From Nitrosarchaeum sp. (GTDB lineage Archaea; Thermoproteota; Nitrososphaeria; Nitrososphaerales; Nitrosopumilaceae), in contig JAHFUM010000001.1 of NCBI GenBank assembly GCA_023265135.1, positions 559,430-623,429 on the forward strand: DNA of 64,000 nt, in the 5' to 3' direction. The stretch's first letter is position 1. The number at the start of each line of letters is the position of its first letter. Positions 51,130 through 59,153 of this stretch are shown here, in pieces. A model generated the notes under the pieces. That model was not told the DNA's origin, searched no databases, and worked only from the letters and a program-made list of their open reading frames with translations. The translations under genes and the position numbers were made by a program.

Positions 51130-51342
51130 ATGGGAAGAAGCTTCCAAGAATGGTTAAAACAACAAGATCAAGCAGTAGTTGCTAAAACACGTGCAGGCGA
51201 CGAAGCAAACAAACCACTTCTTAACCAACTTAATTGGATCTGGGTTAACAATCTCATGAAACAGAGAGCAGACCTAAATCCATCTTCAGCTGAATTACTT
51301 GACTGGGTAACATCTGGTCAAATTGATGCAATGAGAAAATAA
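51130..51342 (+). CDS. Small unknown protein, probably strongly expressed
   Basis: I do not recognise this 70-residue protein. It begins MGRSFQEWLKQQDQ, is hydrophilic, helical in appearance, without cysteines or membrane segments, and has a Trp pair in LNWIWVNNL (about 35-43). Its codons use AAC, ATC, CTT and GCA freely, closer to those of the S-layer and ferredoxin genes than to the low-expression genes around it, which hints at high expression. It has its own TATA box and is followed by a hairpin-plus-T-tract terminator, so it is a monocistronic unit. The next gene encodes a ferredoxin but is separately promoted. Function is unknown. Confidence 0.75.
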   Translation: MGRSFQEWLKQQDQAVVAKTRAGDEANKPLLNQLNWIWVNNLMKQRADLNPSSAELLDWVTSGQIDAMRK

Positions 51343-51376
51343 ACGTGCTAAACACGTTATCTTTTTGTTTTTTATT
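51342..51376 (+). terminator. Hairpin plus T-tract terminator after the 70-residue gene
   Basis: AACGTG (51342-51347) and CACGTT (51353-51358) form a perfect 6-bp stem with a 5-base loop, followed by T5 and T6 runs. This looks like an intrinsic terminator and begins at the stop codon itself. Confidence 0.6.
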
Positions 51377-51435
51377 ATCTCGCTAATCTTTCTTCATGCA
51401 CGACACTGAAAAAATGAAAAATTGTATCTACGATC

Positions 51436-51460
51436 AATTTCATAACAGGGTTATGAATTT
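51436..51460. promoter_or_regulatory. Near-perfect 11-bp inverted repeat upstream of the ferredoxin promoter
   Basis: AATTTCATAAC (51436-51446) and GTTATGAATTT (51450-51460) pair at 10 of 11 positions around the 3-base spacer AGG; the inner 8 are perfect. It lies about 10 bp upstream of the ferredoxin TATA box, a position typical for archaeal activator or repressor sites. Confidence 0.55.
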
Positions 51461-51469
51461 CGATTATGG

Positions 51470-51477
51470 TTTAAATA
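51470..51477 (+). promoter_or_regulatory. TATA box of the ferredoxin gene
   Basis: TTTAAATA is a consensus archaeal TATA box centred about 29 bp before ATG 51503. Confidence 0.65.
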
Positions 51478-51502
51478 GGAACCTATCATTGATGAAATTG
51501 TA

Positions 51503-51805
51503 ATGCCAATAGCAATACTTCCAGACATTGATGAACAAAGATGTATCGGATGCGCACTATGTGTAGAAATCTGTACAACTCTTGGTCCTGATGTCCTTAG
51601 AGTAAAACCAGTTGAAGGTTGGAAGAGAGGTAAAGCATTTGTATTTTATCCAGAAAGATGTATTTCTGATGGTGCATGCATCGGTGTATGCCCAACAAAA
51701 TCAATCTTTTGGATGAGACCAATGAATTACACAGCTGGACAACCAGTACCTCTTCACAAAAACGGTATCTTCATCAAAGGTTGGGCAGAAGACGCTGCAC
51801 TATAA
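51503..51805 (+). CDS. Dicluster ferredoxin with one Asp-containing cluster motif
   Basis: The 100-residue protein is a soluble electron carrier for reductases such as the 2-oxoacid and CO2-fixing enzymes. The first motif CIGCALCVEIC (residues 14-24) is a normal C-x2-C-x2-C-x3-C. The second, CISDGACIGVCP (about 53-64), has Asp where the second Cys would be, as known in Sulfolobus and Pyrococcus ferredoxins, where the site holds a [3Fe-4S] or an Asp-ligated [4Fe-4S] cluster. There is no N-terminal His-rich zinc extension. About 35 residues follow the second motif, including a Pro/Trp-containing tail. It is monocistronic with a consensus TATA box and an upstream dyad. Confidence 0.92.
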   Translation: MPIAILPDIDEQRCIGCALCVEICTTLGPDVLRVKPVEGWKRGKAFVFYPERCISDGACIGVCPTKSIFWMRPMNYTAGQPVPLHKNGIFIKGWAEDAAL

Positions 51806-51843
51806 GCAGAATCTTTTAGCACACACTTTTTTCTTATTTTTAA

Positions 51844-53370
51844 TTAAACAATAGATTTTTTCTTTATTTCTTTTGGAATAATTTTCATATAGTATTTCAA
51901 AAATTCATCTGTCTTATCAAAATAAACTTCTGAAAATTTATTGTTTTGAAAAAACTTTGTCCATGTATTCTCAAATGTTGGAAAATCTTTTGGGTAAAAA
52001 TTTAATCTTGAAGTTTCATGATGTGCAGCAGGAAAAATATCTGAAATTTCCAATGGTATTAATCCCAAATGTGGACTATACTGACAAACTTGAACAGAAT
52101 CAATATCTTTGAATTTACGTTTCAATGAGGAATATTCGTGTGACAAATATGCTGGTTTTGTATTGGACTCCTTGGTAATGATCAGAGTTTTTTTCTTTGA
52201 CTTGAATTTTCTAACTGTTTTATGATATGATTGAACCTCTGGACGGTATTGATCCTCTTTTCCATAAAGAAAAATTGCTTTTTCTTTGAATTTTGGGGTG
52301 GCAACTGCAAGATAATTAGAATTTTCAGTAAGAATATCTATCATTTCAAATAATTTTGGATGTGCTCTTGCTTTTTTTATGACGTATTCCCATAGCCTTC
52401 CTTCATGAATTGCTTGTTTTACCTTATCAACTTCAATTTTTATCGCATGTAAATTATGTAACGCAATTTCATTAATTTTCTCAGTACCTTCAATTTGGCG
52501 TAATTCCTCAGGGGTATACTTTGAGCATACCTCACAATTGCACGGGAATACAGAAATATCCGAAAGATTTCTTGTACCATCATCAGTGATGTATCTTTCT
52601 TGTTTAGCATATAACATGTAAGAGGCAGAATCAAAAGTATCACAACCAAGTGCAACTGCAAATGGTATGGTTAATGGATGCCCAGCACCAAAAAGATGCA
52701 GTGGTATGGAATGAGGTATCTGTTTTTTTGCAGATATGATCATTTGCGCTAATAATTTGTATTCATATGACTCCATAAACTCAACTGGGCTCCCCAAAGC
52801 TAGCATCTTAAAACCCATATCCACTAAGCTTTTTGTTGATTTTGCTACCAGATCAAAATGTTCTCCACCTTGTATTGGGCCAATCCAAATTTGACCATTG
52901 TTTTCACTTTCCTCAAGTGTTTTCTTTGATACATTGAGAGTATGGTTAACATATGATTCAGCTTTCTTCCATGGAAGTCCATAACCTGTAGGTTTGTCCA
53001 ATGGAATTGCAAAATCTGTAAGAATTTTTTTTTCAAAATCTGCCATCTCTGATGCTGATACTTTGACATCACCATATTCTAGAACTTGATATCCTCCAGA
53101 ATCAGTCATTATGGCTCCATCAAAATCTATTATATTGTGAATTCCTTTTTTTACAGCTTCATCACCGTAATTGTTCCTGGTGATGTATGCATTTGTAATT
53201 ACTAGATCAAAACCCATCTCTTTGATTTTCCTAGATGGAATAGTTTGTTTTACTGGATGAATAACTGGTACATAAGCTGGCGTCTCTATTTTTCCATGAT
53301 TGGTATGAATTATTCCAATTCTTCCAGCCAAGTCACTTTTCAAAATCTCAAACAAGTCAATACTTCTCAA
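51844..53370 (-). CDS. tgtA: Archaeal tRNA-guanine transglycosylase TgtA (archaeosine synthesis)
   Basis: TgtA exchanges G15 of tRNA for preQ0, the first tRNA step of archaeosine formation. The 508-residue protein has the catalytic barrel with TDSGGYQVLEYGDVKVS near residue 90, GPIQGGEHFDL near 167, the nucleophile region FAVALGCDTFDSASYMLYA near 232 and the zinc site CNCEVC with a following His near 278-310. After about residue 380 comes a domain with YSPHLGLIPLEISDIFP that resembles the accessory domain of TgtA/ArcS proteins. I see no clear C-terminal PUA domain, which euryarchaeal TgtA carries. The start is TTG 53370. It follows the AK6-like kinase gene by 16 bases. Confidence 0.88.
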   Translation of the reverse strand: MRSIDLFEILKSDLAGRIGIIHTNHGKIETPAYVPVIHPVKQTIPSRKIKEMGFDLVITNAYITRNNYGDEAVKKGIHNIIDFDGAIMTDSGGYQVLEYGDVKVSASEMADFEKKILTDFAIPLDKPTGYGLPWKKAESYVNHTLNVSKKTLEESENNGQIWIGPIQGGEHFDLVAKSTKSLVDMGFKMLALGSPVEFMESYEYKLLAQMIISAKKQIPHSIPLHLFGAGHPLTIPFAVALGCDTFDSASYMLYAKQERYITDDGTRNLSDISVFPCNCEVCSKYTPEELRQIEGTEKINEIALHNLHAIKIEVDKVKQAIHEGRLWEYVIKKARAHPKLFEMIDILTENSNYLAVATPKFKEKAIFLYGKEDQYRPEVQSYHKTVRKFKSKKKTLIITKESNTKPAYLSHEYSSLKRKFKDIDSVQVCQYSPHLGLIPLEISDIFPAAHHETSRLNFYPKDFPTFENTWTKFFQNNKFSEVYFDKTDEFLKYYMKIIPKEIKKKSIV

Positions 53371-53386
53371 TTGGAGCTTTATTTAA

Positions 53387-53935
53387 TCAATAAGCAAAAA
53401 ATTTTTTTAAATCATTCTGTTTTGTTACTAAATCAAGCCAATCAACTTCTTCATTTATGCTGCTTCCATTAATTATACTCAATATTATTTCTGTAACTTC
53501 TGAAATGCTTTTTCCTGTAACATCTACTTGGAATACCTTTACCCCGAACTTATTTATTGCATCATGTGCTATTATTCCTAAAATCTCGCTACCTGCATTT
53601 TCTCTAGTTTTTTCTTCTGCATATTCTCTATTTTTATAAACTGAAATCAAATCATATGGATTTCTTCGTAAAATAATTACTTTCTTTACTTGCTCTGGTG
53701 ATAGAACATACGGTGCTAAATGTCCTACAATTAAACTAGGAGTTGAAATTTTCTCTTTGATTATTTTCTCTAATTTTGATATGTCTACATCATTTGTATC
53801 TTCATTTTTCTCAAATAATCCTGCATCTTTGGCAATAGTGTTTATGTCATTAATTGATAGTCCTAGATGTTTAGAAATCTCCTTTGCTACTGTATGTTTT
53901 CCTACGCCTGGATTTCCAGTAATTACTATTGACAT
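53387..53935 (-). CDS. AK6/Fap7-like adenylate kinase
   Basis: The 182-residue P-loop kinase has the Walker A motif ITGNPGVGKHTVAKEIS (residues 4-20), an HLAPYVL segment near 90 and IILRRNPYDLISVYKNR near 105, the pattern of the AK6/Fap7 family. In eukaryotes Fap7 acts in maturation of the small ribosomal subunit by binding Rps14, and an archaeal homologue can do the same; the family also has weak adenylate kinase activity. ATG 53935 is chosen: the frame is open further upstream to 54109, but those 58 residues overlap the divergent GTPase gene and have no family resemblance. It shares a transcript with tgtA. Confidence 0.85.
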   Translation of the reverse strand: MSIVITGNPGVGKHTVAKEISKHLGLSINDINTIAKDAGLFEKNEDTNDVDISKLEKIIKEKISTPSLIVGHLAPYVLSPEQVKKVIILRRNPYDLISVYKNREYAEEKTRENAGSEILGIIAHDAINKFGVKVFQVDVTGKSISEVTEIILSIINGSSINEEVDWLDLVTKQNDLKKFFAY

Positions 53936-53999
53936 ATTATAAAATCCACATGGGCTGAAATAAACAATTTCTGCAATACTAATAAGTACAATAGCATTT

Positions 54000-55199
54000 T
54001 TGTGTGTATTGCAAATTGGCTTACTAGGTAAAGCAAATGTTGGAAAATCAACATTTTTCTCAGCAGCAACTGAAACTCCTGTCCCAATAGGAAATTTTCC
54101 ATTTACCACTATTCAACCAAACATCGGTGTTGCATATGTGAAATCTGATTGTGCGTGCAAACATTTTGGAATTAAACATCAAAATCAATTATGTGTAAAT
54201 GGAACTAGGTTCATACCAATCAAGCTAATTGATGTTGCAGGATTAGTACCTGGAGCTCATGAAGGAAAAGGATTAGGAAATCAATTTCTTGATGATGCAA
54301 GACAGGCAGAAATCTTGATACATGTTGTTGATATTGCTGGGACCACCGACATTCAAGGACACCCTGTCCCGATAGGCACACACAATCCTCTTGAAGACGT
54401 TAAATTTGTAGAATATGAATTTGATCAGTGGTTTATAGACATACTTCGAAGAGAATGGGATAAACTTAGTAGGGAAATAGAACAAAAAAGAGCAAAACTA
54501 ACTGATGGCATTGCAAAAAGATTTACTGGTTTGGGAATCAAAGATTATCAGGTACAGGACGTATTACATAAACTAGAACTAATATCAAAAAATCCAAAAG
54601 ATTGGAATGATTCTGATATCCAAACTTTTGTCAAAGAATTAAGAAAAAATACAAAACCGATAATAATTGCAGCAAACAAAGCAGACCTTTGCAAAGATCT
54701 CGATATAATTAAAAAAATTTCCGATAAAATTGTAATTCCTTGCAGTGCTGAGACTGAATTACTGCTGCGAAAAGCTTCCAAATCAGGTATTATTAATTAT
54801 GAATCTGGCGATGAAAAATTTTCTATATCTGAAAATAAAGAAATATTGCCTCAACAAAAAAAAGCACTAGACTTGGTAAACACAGTGTTTTCAAAAATAC
54901 ATTCAACCGGGGTTCAAAAAATCTTAAACATTGCAGTATTTGATTTGTTAAAACTTATTGTCGTTTTTCCTGTAGAAGATGAAACAAAATTAACAAACAA
55001 AAATGGTGATATTTTACCAGATGCAAAACTGTTACCACAAGATTCTACTGCAAAAGATTTAGCGGGTTTAATTCATGCCGACATTGCTAAAGGATTTTTA
55101 CATGCAATTGATTGTAAAACAAAACAACGAATAGGTGGTGATCATAAGCTAAAAAATGGAGATGTAATCAAAATTATTTCAACATTAAGTAGAGGATAA
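54000..55199 (+). CDS. OBG/YchF-family TGS-domain GTPase
   Basis: The 399-residue protein is a P-loop GTPase of the Obg-HflX/YchF group thought to act with ribosomes. Visible are G1 GLLGKANVGKSTFF near residue 8, the G2 region IGNFPFTTIQPN, G3 LIDVAGLVPGAHEGKGLGNQ near 75 and G4 IIAANKADLC near 217, with a C-terminal TGS domain (about 310-397, DGDVIKIIS-like NGDVIKIIS at the end). The NKAD motif fits GTP specificity, unlike bacterial YchF, which prefers ATP. The start is TTG 54000; a second in-frame TTG at 54009 would also fit. The kae1 ATG follows its stop after one base. Confidence 0.88.
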   Translation: MCVLQIGLLGKANVGKSTFFSAATETPVPIGNFPFTTIQPNIGVAYVKSDCACKHFGIKHQNQLCVNGTRFIPIKLIDVAGLVPGAHEGKGLGNQFLDDARQAEILIHVVDIAGTTDIQGHPVPIGTHNPLEDVKFVEYEFDQWFIDILRREWDKLSREIEQKRAKLTDGIAKRFTGLGIKDYQVQDVLHKLELISKNPKDWNDSDIQTFVKELRKNTKPIIIAANKADLCKDLDIIKKISDKIVIPCSAETELLLRKASKSGIINYESGDEKFSISENKEILPQQKKALDLVNTVFSKIHSTGVQKILNIAVFDLLKLIVVFPVEDETKLTNKNGDILPDAKLLPQDSTAKDLAGLIHADIAKGFLHAIDCKTKQRIGGDHKLKNGDVIKIISTLSRG

Positions 55200-55200
55200 T

Positions 55201-56184
55201 ATGATTGGTTTAGGCGTTGAAAGCACAGCTCATACATTTTCTTGTGCAATATTAGAGAAAAAAGGAAAACAAGGGAAAATTTTATCTGATGTAAGAAAAA
55301 TTTATCGTCCACCTGAAGGTGAAGGAATTCATCCAAGAGAAGCATCACGTCATCACGTTGAAAATAGTGCTACTGTGTTATCTGAGTGTCTTCAAGAAGC
55401 TGGAGTTACAATTAAAGATCTTGATATTATTTCATATGCAGCAGGACCAGGACTCGGTCCATGTTTAAGAGTGGGGGCAGTAGTTGCACGGTCTTTGTCA
55501 TCATATTACAATATTCCAATCTATCCTGTGAATCACGCAATTGGACATATTGAATTAGGAAAATTACTTACTGGCGCAAAAAATCCACTGGTTCTTCTTG
55601 TTTCTGGAGGCCATACAATGCTGCTTGCGTTTTTAAATAAACAATGGCGTGTTTTTGGAGAAACTTTGGATATTACATTGGGTCAGCTACTTGATCAGTT
55701 TGGAAGATCAATTGGATTTGCTTCACCTTGCGGGAAAAATATTGAAGATTTGGCTTCATCCTCTTCTAATTATGTTCTACTTCCATATTCTGTAAAAGGC
55801 AATGATGTATCATTTTCTGGGTTGTTATCTGCAACAAAATCAATTATACCAAAAAGTAAAGCAGATGCATGTTTTTCACTACAGGAAACTGCCTTTGCAA
55901 TGATTAGCGAAGTAGTAGAGCGGGCATTATCATTTACTAGAAAAAAAGAATTGTTAATTGTTGGAGGTGTTGCTGCAAACAAAAGATTATCTGAAATGCT
56001 ACACGATGTTTGTAAAAGACATGGTTGCAAATTTTTTGTAGCTCCACAAAAATATGCAGGTGACTGTGGCAGTCAAATATGTTGGACAGGATTATTAGAA
56101 TCACAAGTTAAAAATGGAGTTTCTCTAGATGAGACTTTTGTCACACAATCTTGGCGATTGGATTCAGTCAAAGTAGATTATTGA
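55201..56184 (+). CDS. kae1: KEOPS catalytic subunit Kae1 (tRNA threonylcarbamoyladenosine transferase)
   Basis: Kae1 transfers the threonylcarbamoyl group to A37 of ANN-decoding tRNAs within the KEOPS complex. The 327-residue protein has the metal-binding HxxxH in NHAIGHIELG (near residue 109), GLGVESTAHTF at the start, YAAGPGLGPCLRVG near 80, VSGGHTML near 135 and IVGGVAANKRLSEML near 262, the ASKHA-fold pattern. The Bud32 kinase fused to Kae1 in many euryarchaea is absent here and encoded separately at 59154. It starts one base after the GTPase stop. The protein ends 7 bases into the convergent GRAM-like gene. Confidence 0.95.
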   Translation: MIGLGVESTAHTFSCAILEKKGKQGKILSDVRKIYRPPEGEGIHPREASRHHVENSATVLSECLQEAGVTIKDLDIISYAAGPGLGPCLRVGAVVARSLSSYYNIPIYPVNHAIGHIELGKLLTGAKNPLVLLVSGGHTMLLAFLNKQWRVFGETLDITLGQLLDQFGRSIGFASPCGKNIEDLASSSSNYVLLPYSVKGNDVSFSGLLSATKSIIPKSKADACFSLQETAFAMISEVVERALSFTRKKELLIVGGVAANKRLSEMLHDVCKRHGCKFFVAPQKYAGDCGSQICWTGLLESQVKNGVSLDETFVTQSWRLDSVKVDY

Positions 56185-56504
56185 TTTTTATGCTCTGTTA
56201 TTGCATTTTCTATATTTTTTAGCCAATCTTTAGTATTGAATACTCCAAATTTGTATGTCTGTTCACCTTCTTTTGTTTTGGCAGTGAAACATACTTTTTT
56301 TATCAATCTTCCCTCTTTCCAAACTTTGTTTACGTCGTTTAATGGAACATCTACTACTGTATCTCCAAAACGTTTTGAAAAATCCATCATTCTTGATTGA
56401 GTCTTATCAAATGCAAGCCTTCTATTTGTAAGAGTTAGAATTCCTGCACCCAATTTATCTTCATTACAATCTTCCTGTTTTAGTCTCTTTTCTCCTTCTT
56501 CCAT
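56178..56504 (-). CDS. Small protein with possible GRAM/PH-like domain
   Basis: The 108-residue protein has a pattern seen in bacterial PH or GRAM-like domains: GAGILTLTNRRLAFDKTQ (about 19-36) followed by beta strands with VVDVPLNDVNKVWKEGRL and KVCFTAKTKEGEQTYKFGV, then a C-terminal helix WLKNIENAI. Such domains bind lipids or proteins. There is no membrane segment. It overlaps the convergent kae1 end by 7 bases and diverges from the permease gene across about 170 bp. The fold call is from pattern alone and the role is unknown. Confidence 0.6.
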   Translation of the reverse strand: MEEGEKRLKQEDCNEDKLGAGILTLTNRRLAFDKTQSRMMDFSKRFGDTVVDVPLNDVNKVWKEGRLIKKVCFTAKTKEGEQTYKFGVFNTKDWLKNIENAITEHKNQ

Positions 56505-56641
56505 GATTATCTTTTAATCAAATTCATCAGGTTATAATTTTAATGAAATGATAGTATCCAAAATTAAAATCGAAATATGCCAATAATTCTGCCTTTTTTG
56601 TTGAATATGATTCTGATTTACTTATAATCAAATGTAAAGCC

Positions 56642-56648
56642 GTATATC
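56642..56648 (+). promoter_or_regulatory. TATA-box candidate of the permease gene
   Basis: GTATATC is about 30 bp before ATG 56675 and only about 12 bp before TTG 56657, favouring the ATG as start. Confidence 0.45.
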
Positions 56649-56674
56649 CTAGCTACTTGTCGATTCGACATCCC

Positions 56675-59014
56675 ATGGCTGAAATCCCATCATCAGGTCT
56701 TGTACGTAGTTTATCTCTAGTAGACATTGTTATGGTAGGAATTGCAGCCATGATAGGTGGTGCCATCTTTGTACTGGTTGGTCCCGCAATGAATGAGGCA
56801 GGACCAGCGCTTATGATCGTGTTTTTAGTCAATGGTGTAATTACATTATTTACAGCCATGACTTATGCAGAACTTGGTTCTGCACTTCCCGAAGCTGGAG
56901 GTGGTTATGGCTGGATTAGGCAAGGGTTACCAAGACCAAACGCATTCATCAGTGGATGGATGGCGTGGTTTGCACATATGATAGCAGGAAGTCTTTATGC
57001 AGTAGCATTTGGTTCGTTTCTTGCCCATTTGCTTACCTTGATGAATATAATAGTCTTTGAAGGATTAGACAAGATAATTGCAGTACTGGCAGTTGTGCTT
57101 TTTACTTACATTAATGTCAAGGGAGCATCAGATACTGGCAAAGTTGGAAGTGCGATTACCTTTTCCCAATTAGCAATTATTGGCATTCTTATAATTGCAG
57201 GTTTGTATGCAATTAGTTTTACCAATCATGACTGGCCTGACAATTTTCAGGACTTCTTTCCAAAGGGCAGTGTTGGTGTAATTATTGCAATGGGTTTGAC
57301 GTTTATTGCCTTTGAAGGGTACGAGATAATTGTACAAACAGGAGAAGAGGTAAAAAATCCAAAACGAAACATTCCACGTGCAATTTTTATTTCATTGGCC
57401 GTAGTTGTTGTTCTGTATATTGTTTTTACATTTGCTTTCATAGGAGGTCTGAATCCATCGCAGACTGGAGAAGATCCTTGGAAATTTATCGGAGAACATA
57501 AAGAGCTTGGAATAATTGAAGGTGCAAAGTTTCTTTTACCATTTGGTGCTTTGATAGTACTTGTTGGAGGCATTGTATCCACATTATCCGCATTAAATGC
57601 AACTACATTTTCATCTAGTCGTGTTGCATTTGCAATGGGAAGACATTACACTTTACCTGTAGAATTTAGCACACTACACAAAAAATATCATACACCGCAC
57701 TATGCAACAATAGCATCAGGTGTGATAATGGCAGTGGTTGCCGTACTGTTACCGCTTGAACAAATTGCACTTGCTGCAAGTGTAATGTTTCTTTTTCTTT
57801 TCACTCAGGTAAACATTGCTGCCATAACAATTCGTCGATTATACGGACACACACTAGACTATGGATTCAAGATGCCACTCTTCCCCGTTTTGCCTTTAAT
57901 TGGAATATTTACCAAAATTGGACTTGCTCTATATCTTTTGATTTATAATCCGCTAAGCTGGCTGATTGCAATTATTTGGATACTGATAGGTTTTTCAATT
58001 TACAAAATATACTCGGTTAAAAAAGAAATTGAGCATCATGCTCCTCTAATTGCAAGTGAGGGTCCAAAAGAAAGAAAAGATTATCGAATAATGGTTGTTT
58101 TTGATAAACACTCTGCAAAATTGGCCAAAATAGCATCAGCTATTGCGCAACAAAAGGATGGCGAAGTTTCATTTTTGAACATAGTGACAATCCCTACACA
58201 GTTACCCCTTACAGTGGCTCAAAAATTCAATGAGCCTGCAATGAGATCATTTGATGATCTAAAAAAAGAATCATGGCAAGTTCCAATCAGATATCTTATA
58301 CGATTAACACATGATACTACTGAAGCTATTCTTGCAACAGTAGAGCAACAAGGAGTTAATCTGCTAATAATGGACTTTCACAGTCTGAAAAATAATAGAA
58401 AACTACTCTCACTTACCACATGTGATATTATGGGAGTGCACATGGGAGAAAATTTTCATACCGAGCTATCCAACCTAGTTGTTTCATATGACAAGGGGAG
58501 ACATTCCAATATGGGGTTGGAAATCTCAGATATACTTGCCAAATCCCTAAACAGCAAAATCAGAATAGTCCGTGGAGTAACAGGCTCTCCAGAGGAAGAG
58601 AGAGACATTCTTGCAAAACTTAACGAGCGCATGTTTGATCTTGATATAAAAAAAATTCCAATACACAAAATACCTTCAAGAAAAGAAAATGTGATGCGTG
58701 ATTTATTAGCACATTTTAACAGCACAATACCTGAGATAATCATAATGGGTGCTGGAAATCAATCTGATCAAGCATTTAGTCCAAAAACAATGGAAATTAT
58801 TGAAAAAACAAAGACAACCATCTTTGTGATTAGAGATTCTCGATTATCCTCAATTCAAACTAGGTATTTCTGGGATAAACTGGCTCCAAGAATAAGGGAG
58901 AACAAATTTGCCTATAGGCTGTATCTGGATTTATTACGATTGTTGTATTTCATCCGAACGAAAAGACACCAGATGGAATCTGATGATGATTACTTTATAT
59001 CAAAAAGAAAATAA
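56675..59014 (+). CDS. APC-family amino acid permease with C-terminal USP-like domains
   Basis: The 779-residue protein has about 12 membrane helices in residues 15-450 (opening SLVDIVMVGIAAMIGGAIFVL, with LPEAGGGYGWIRQGLP near 77) typical of the amino acid-polyamine-organocation superfamily. The last 320 residues are cytoplasmic and look like two tandem universal stress protein domains (RIMVVFDKHSAKLAKIASAIA near 470 and LVVSYDKGRHSNMGLEISDIL near 610), known in some permeases as regulatory nucleotide-binding parts. The substrate is unknown. ATG 56675 is used; TTG 56657 would add six residues. It lies between kae1 and bud32 but has its own promoter. Confidence 0.85.
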   Translation: MAEIPSSGLVRSLSLVDIVMVGIAAMIGGAIFVLVGPAMNEAGPALMIVFLVNGVITLFTAMTYAELGSALPEAGGGYGWIRQGLPRPNAFISGWMAWFAHMIAGSLYAVAFGSFLAHLLTLMNIIVFEGLDKIIAVLAVVLFTYINVKGASDTGKVGSAITFSQLAIIGILIIAGLYAISFTNHDWPDNFQDFFPKGSVGVIIAMGLTFIAFEGYEIIVQTGEEVKNPKRNIPRAIFISLAVVVVLYIVFTFAFIGGLNPSQTGEDPWKFIGEHKELGIIEGAKFLLPFGALIVLVGGIVSTLSALNATTFSSSRVAFAMGRHYTLPVEFSTLHKKYHTPHYATIASGVIMAVVAVLLPLEQIALAASVMFLFLFTQVNIAAITIRRLYGHTLDYGFKMPLFPVLPLIGIFTKIGLALYLLIYNPLSWLIAIIWILIGFSIYKIYSVKKEIEHHAPLIASEGPKERKDYRIMVVFDKHSAKLAKIASAIAQQKDGEVSFLNIVTIPTQLPLTVAQKFNEPAMRSFDDLKKESWQVPIRYLIRLTHDTTEAILATVEQQGVNLLIMDFHSLKNNRKLLSLTTCDIMGVHMGENFHTELSNLVVSYDKGRHSNMGLEISDILAKSLNSKIRIVRGVTGSPEEERDILAKLNERMFDLDIKKIPIHKIPSRKENVMRDLLAHFNSTIPEIIIMGAGNQSDQAFSPKTMEIIEKTKTTIFVIRDSRLSSIQTRYFWDKLAPRIRENKFAYRLYLDLLRLLYFIRTKRHQMESDDDYFISKRK

Positions 59015-59126
59015 AATCAATTTTCAAAGGTATTATCGTAAAATACTCCACATTAAATAATCACATATATCATCTCTATTCAAATTTGAACAGTATCGCA
59101 TGAAATTCTAAAAAAATAAACTCTAA

Positions 59127-59133
59127 AATTATA
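59127..59133 (+). promoter_or_regulatory. TATA-box candidate of bud32
   Basis: AAATTATA-type sequence centred about 24 bp before ATG 59154, consistent with that start rather than TTG 59139. Confidence 0.4.
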
Positions 59134-59153
59134 ACATTTTGATTAACTATTTA

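Noticed and set aside
53936..54109. N-terminal extension of the AK6-like kinase
   Set aside because: It overlaps the divergent GTPase coding sequence on the other strand and lacks any family motif before MSIVITGNPGVGK.
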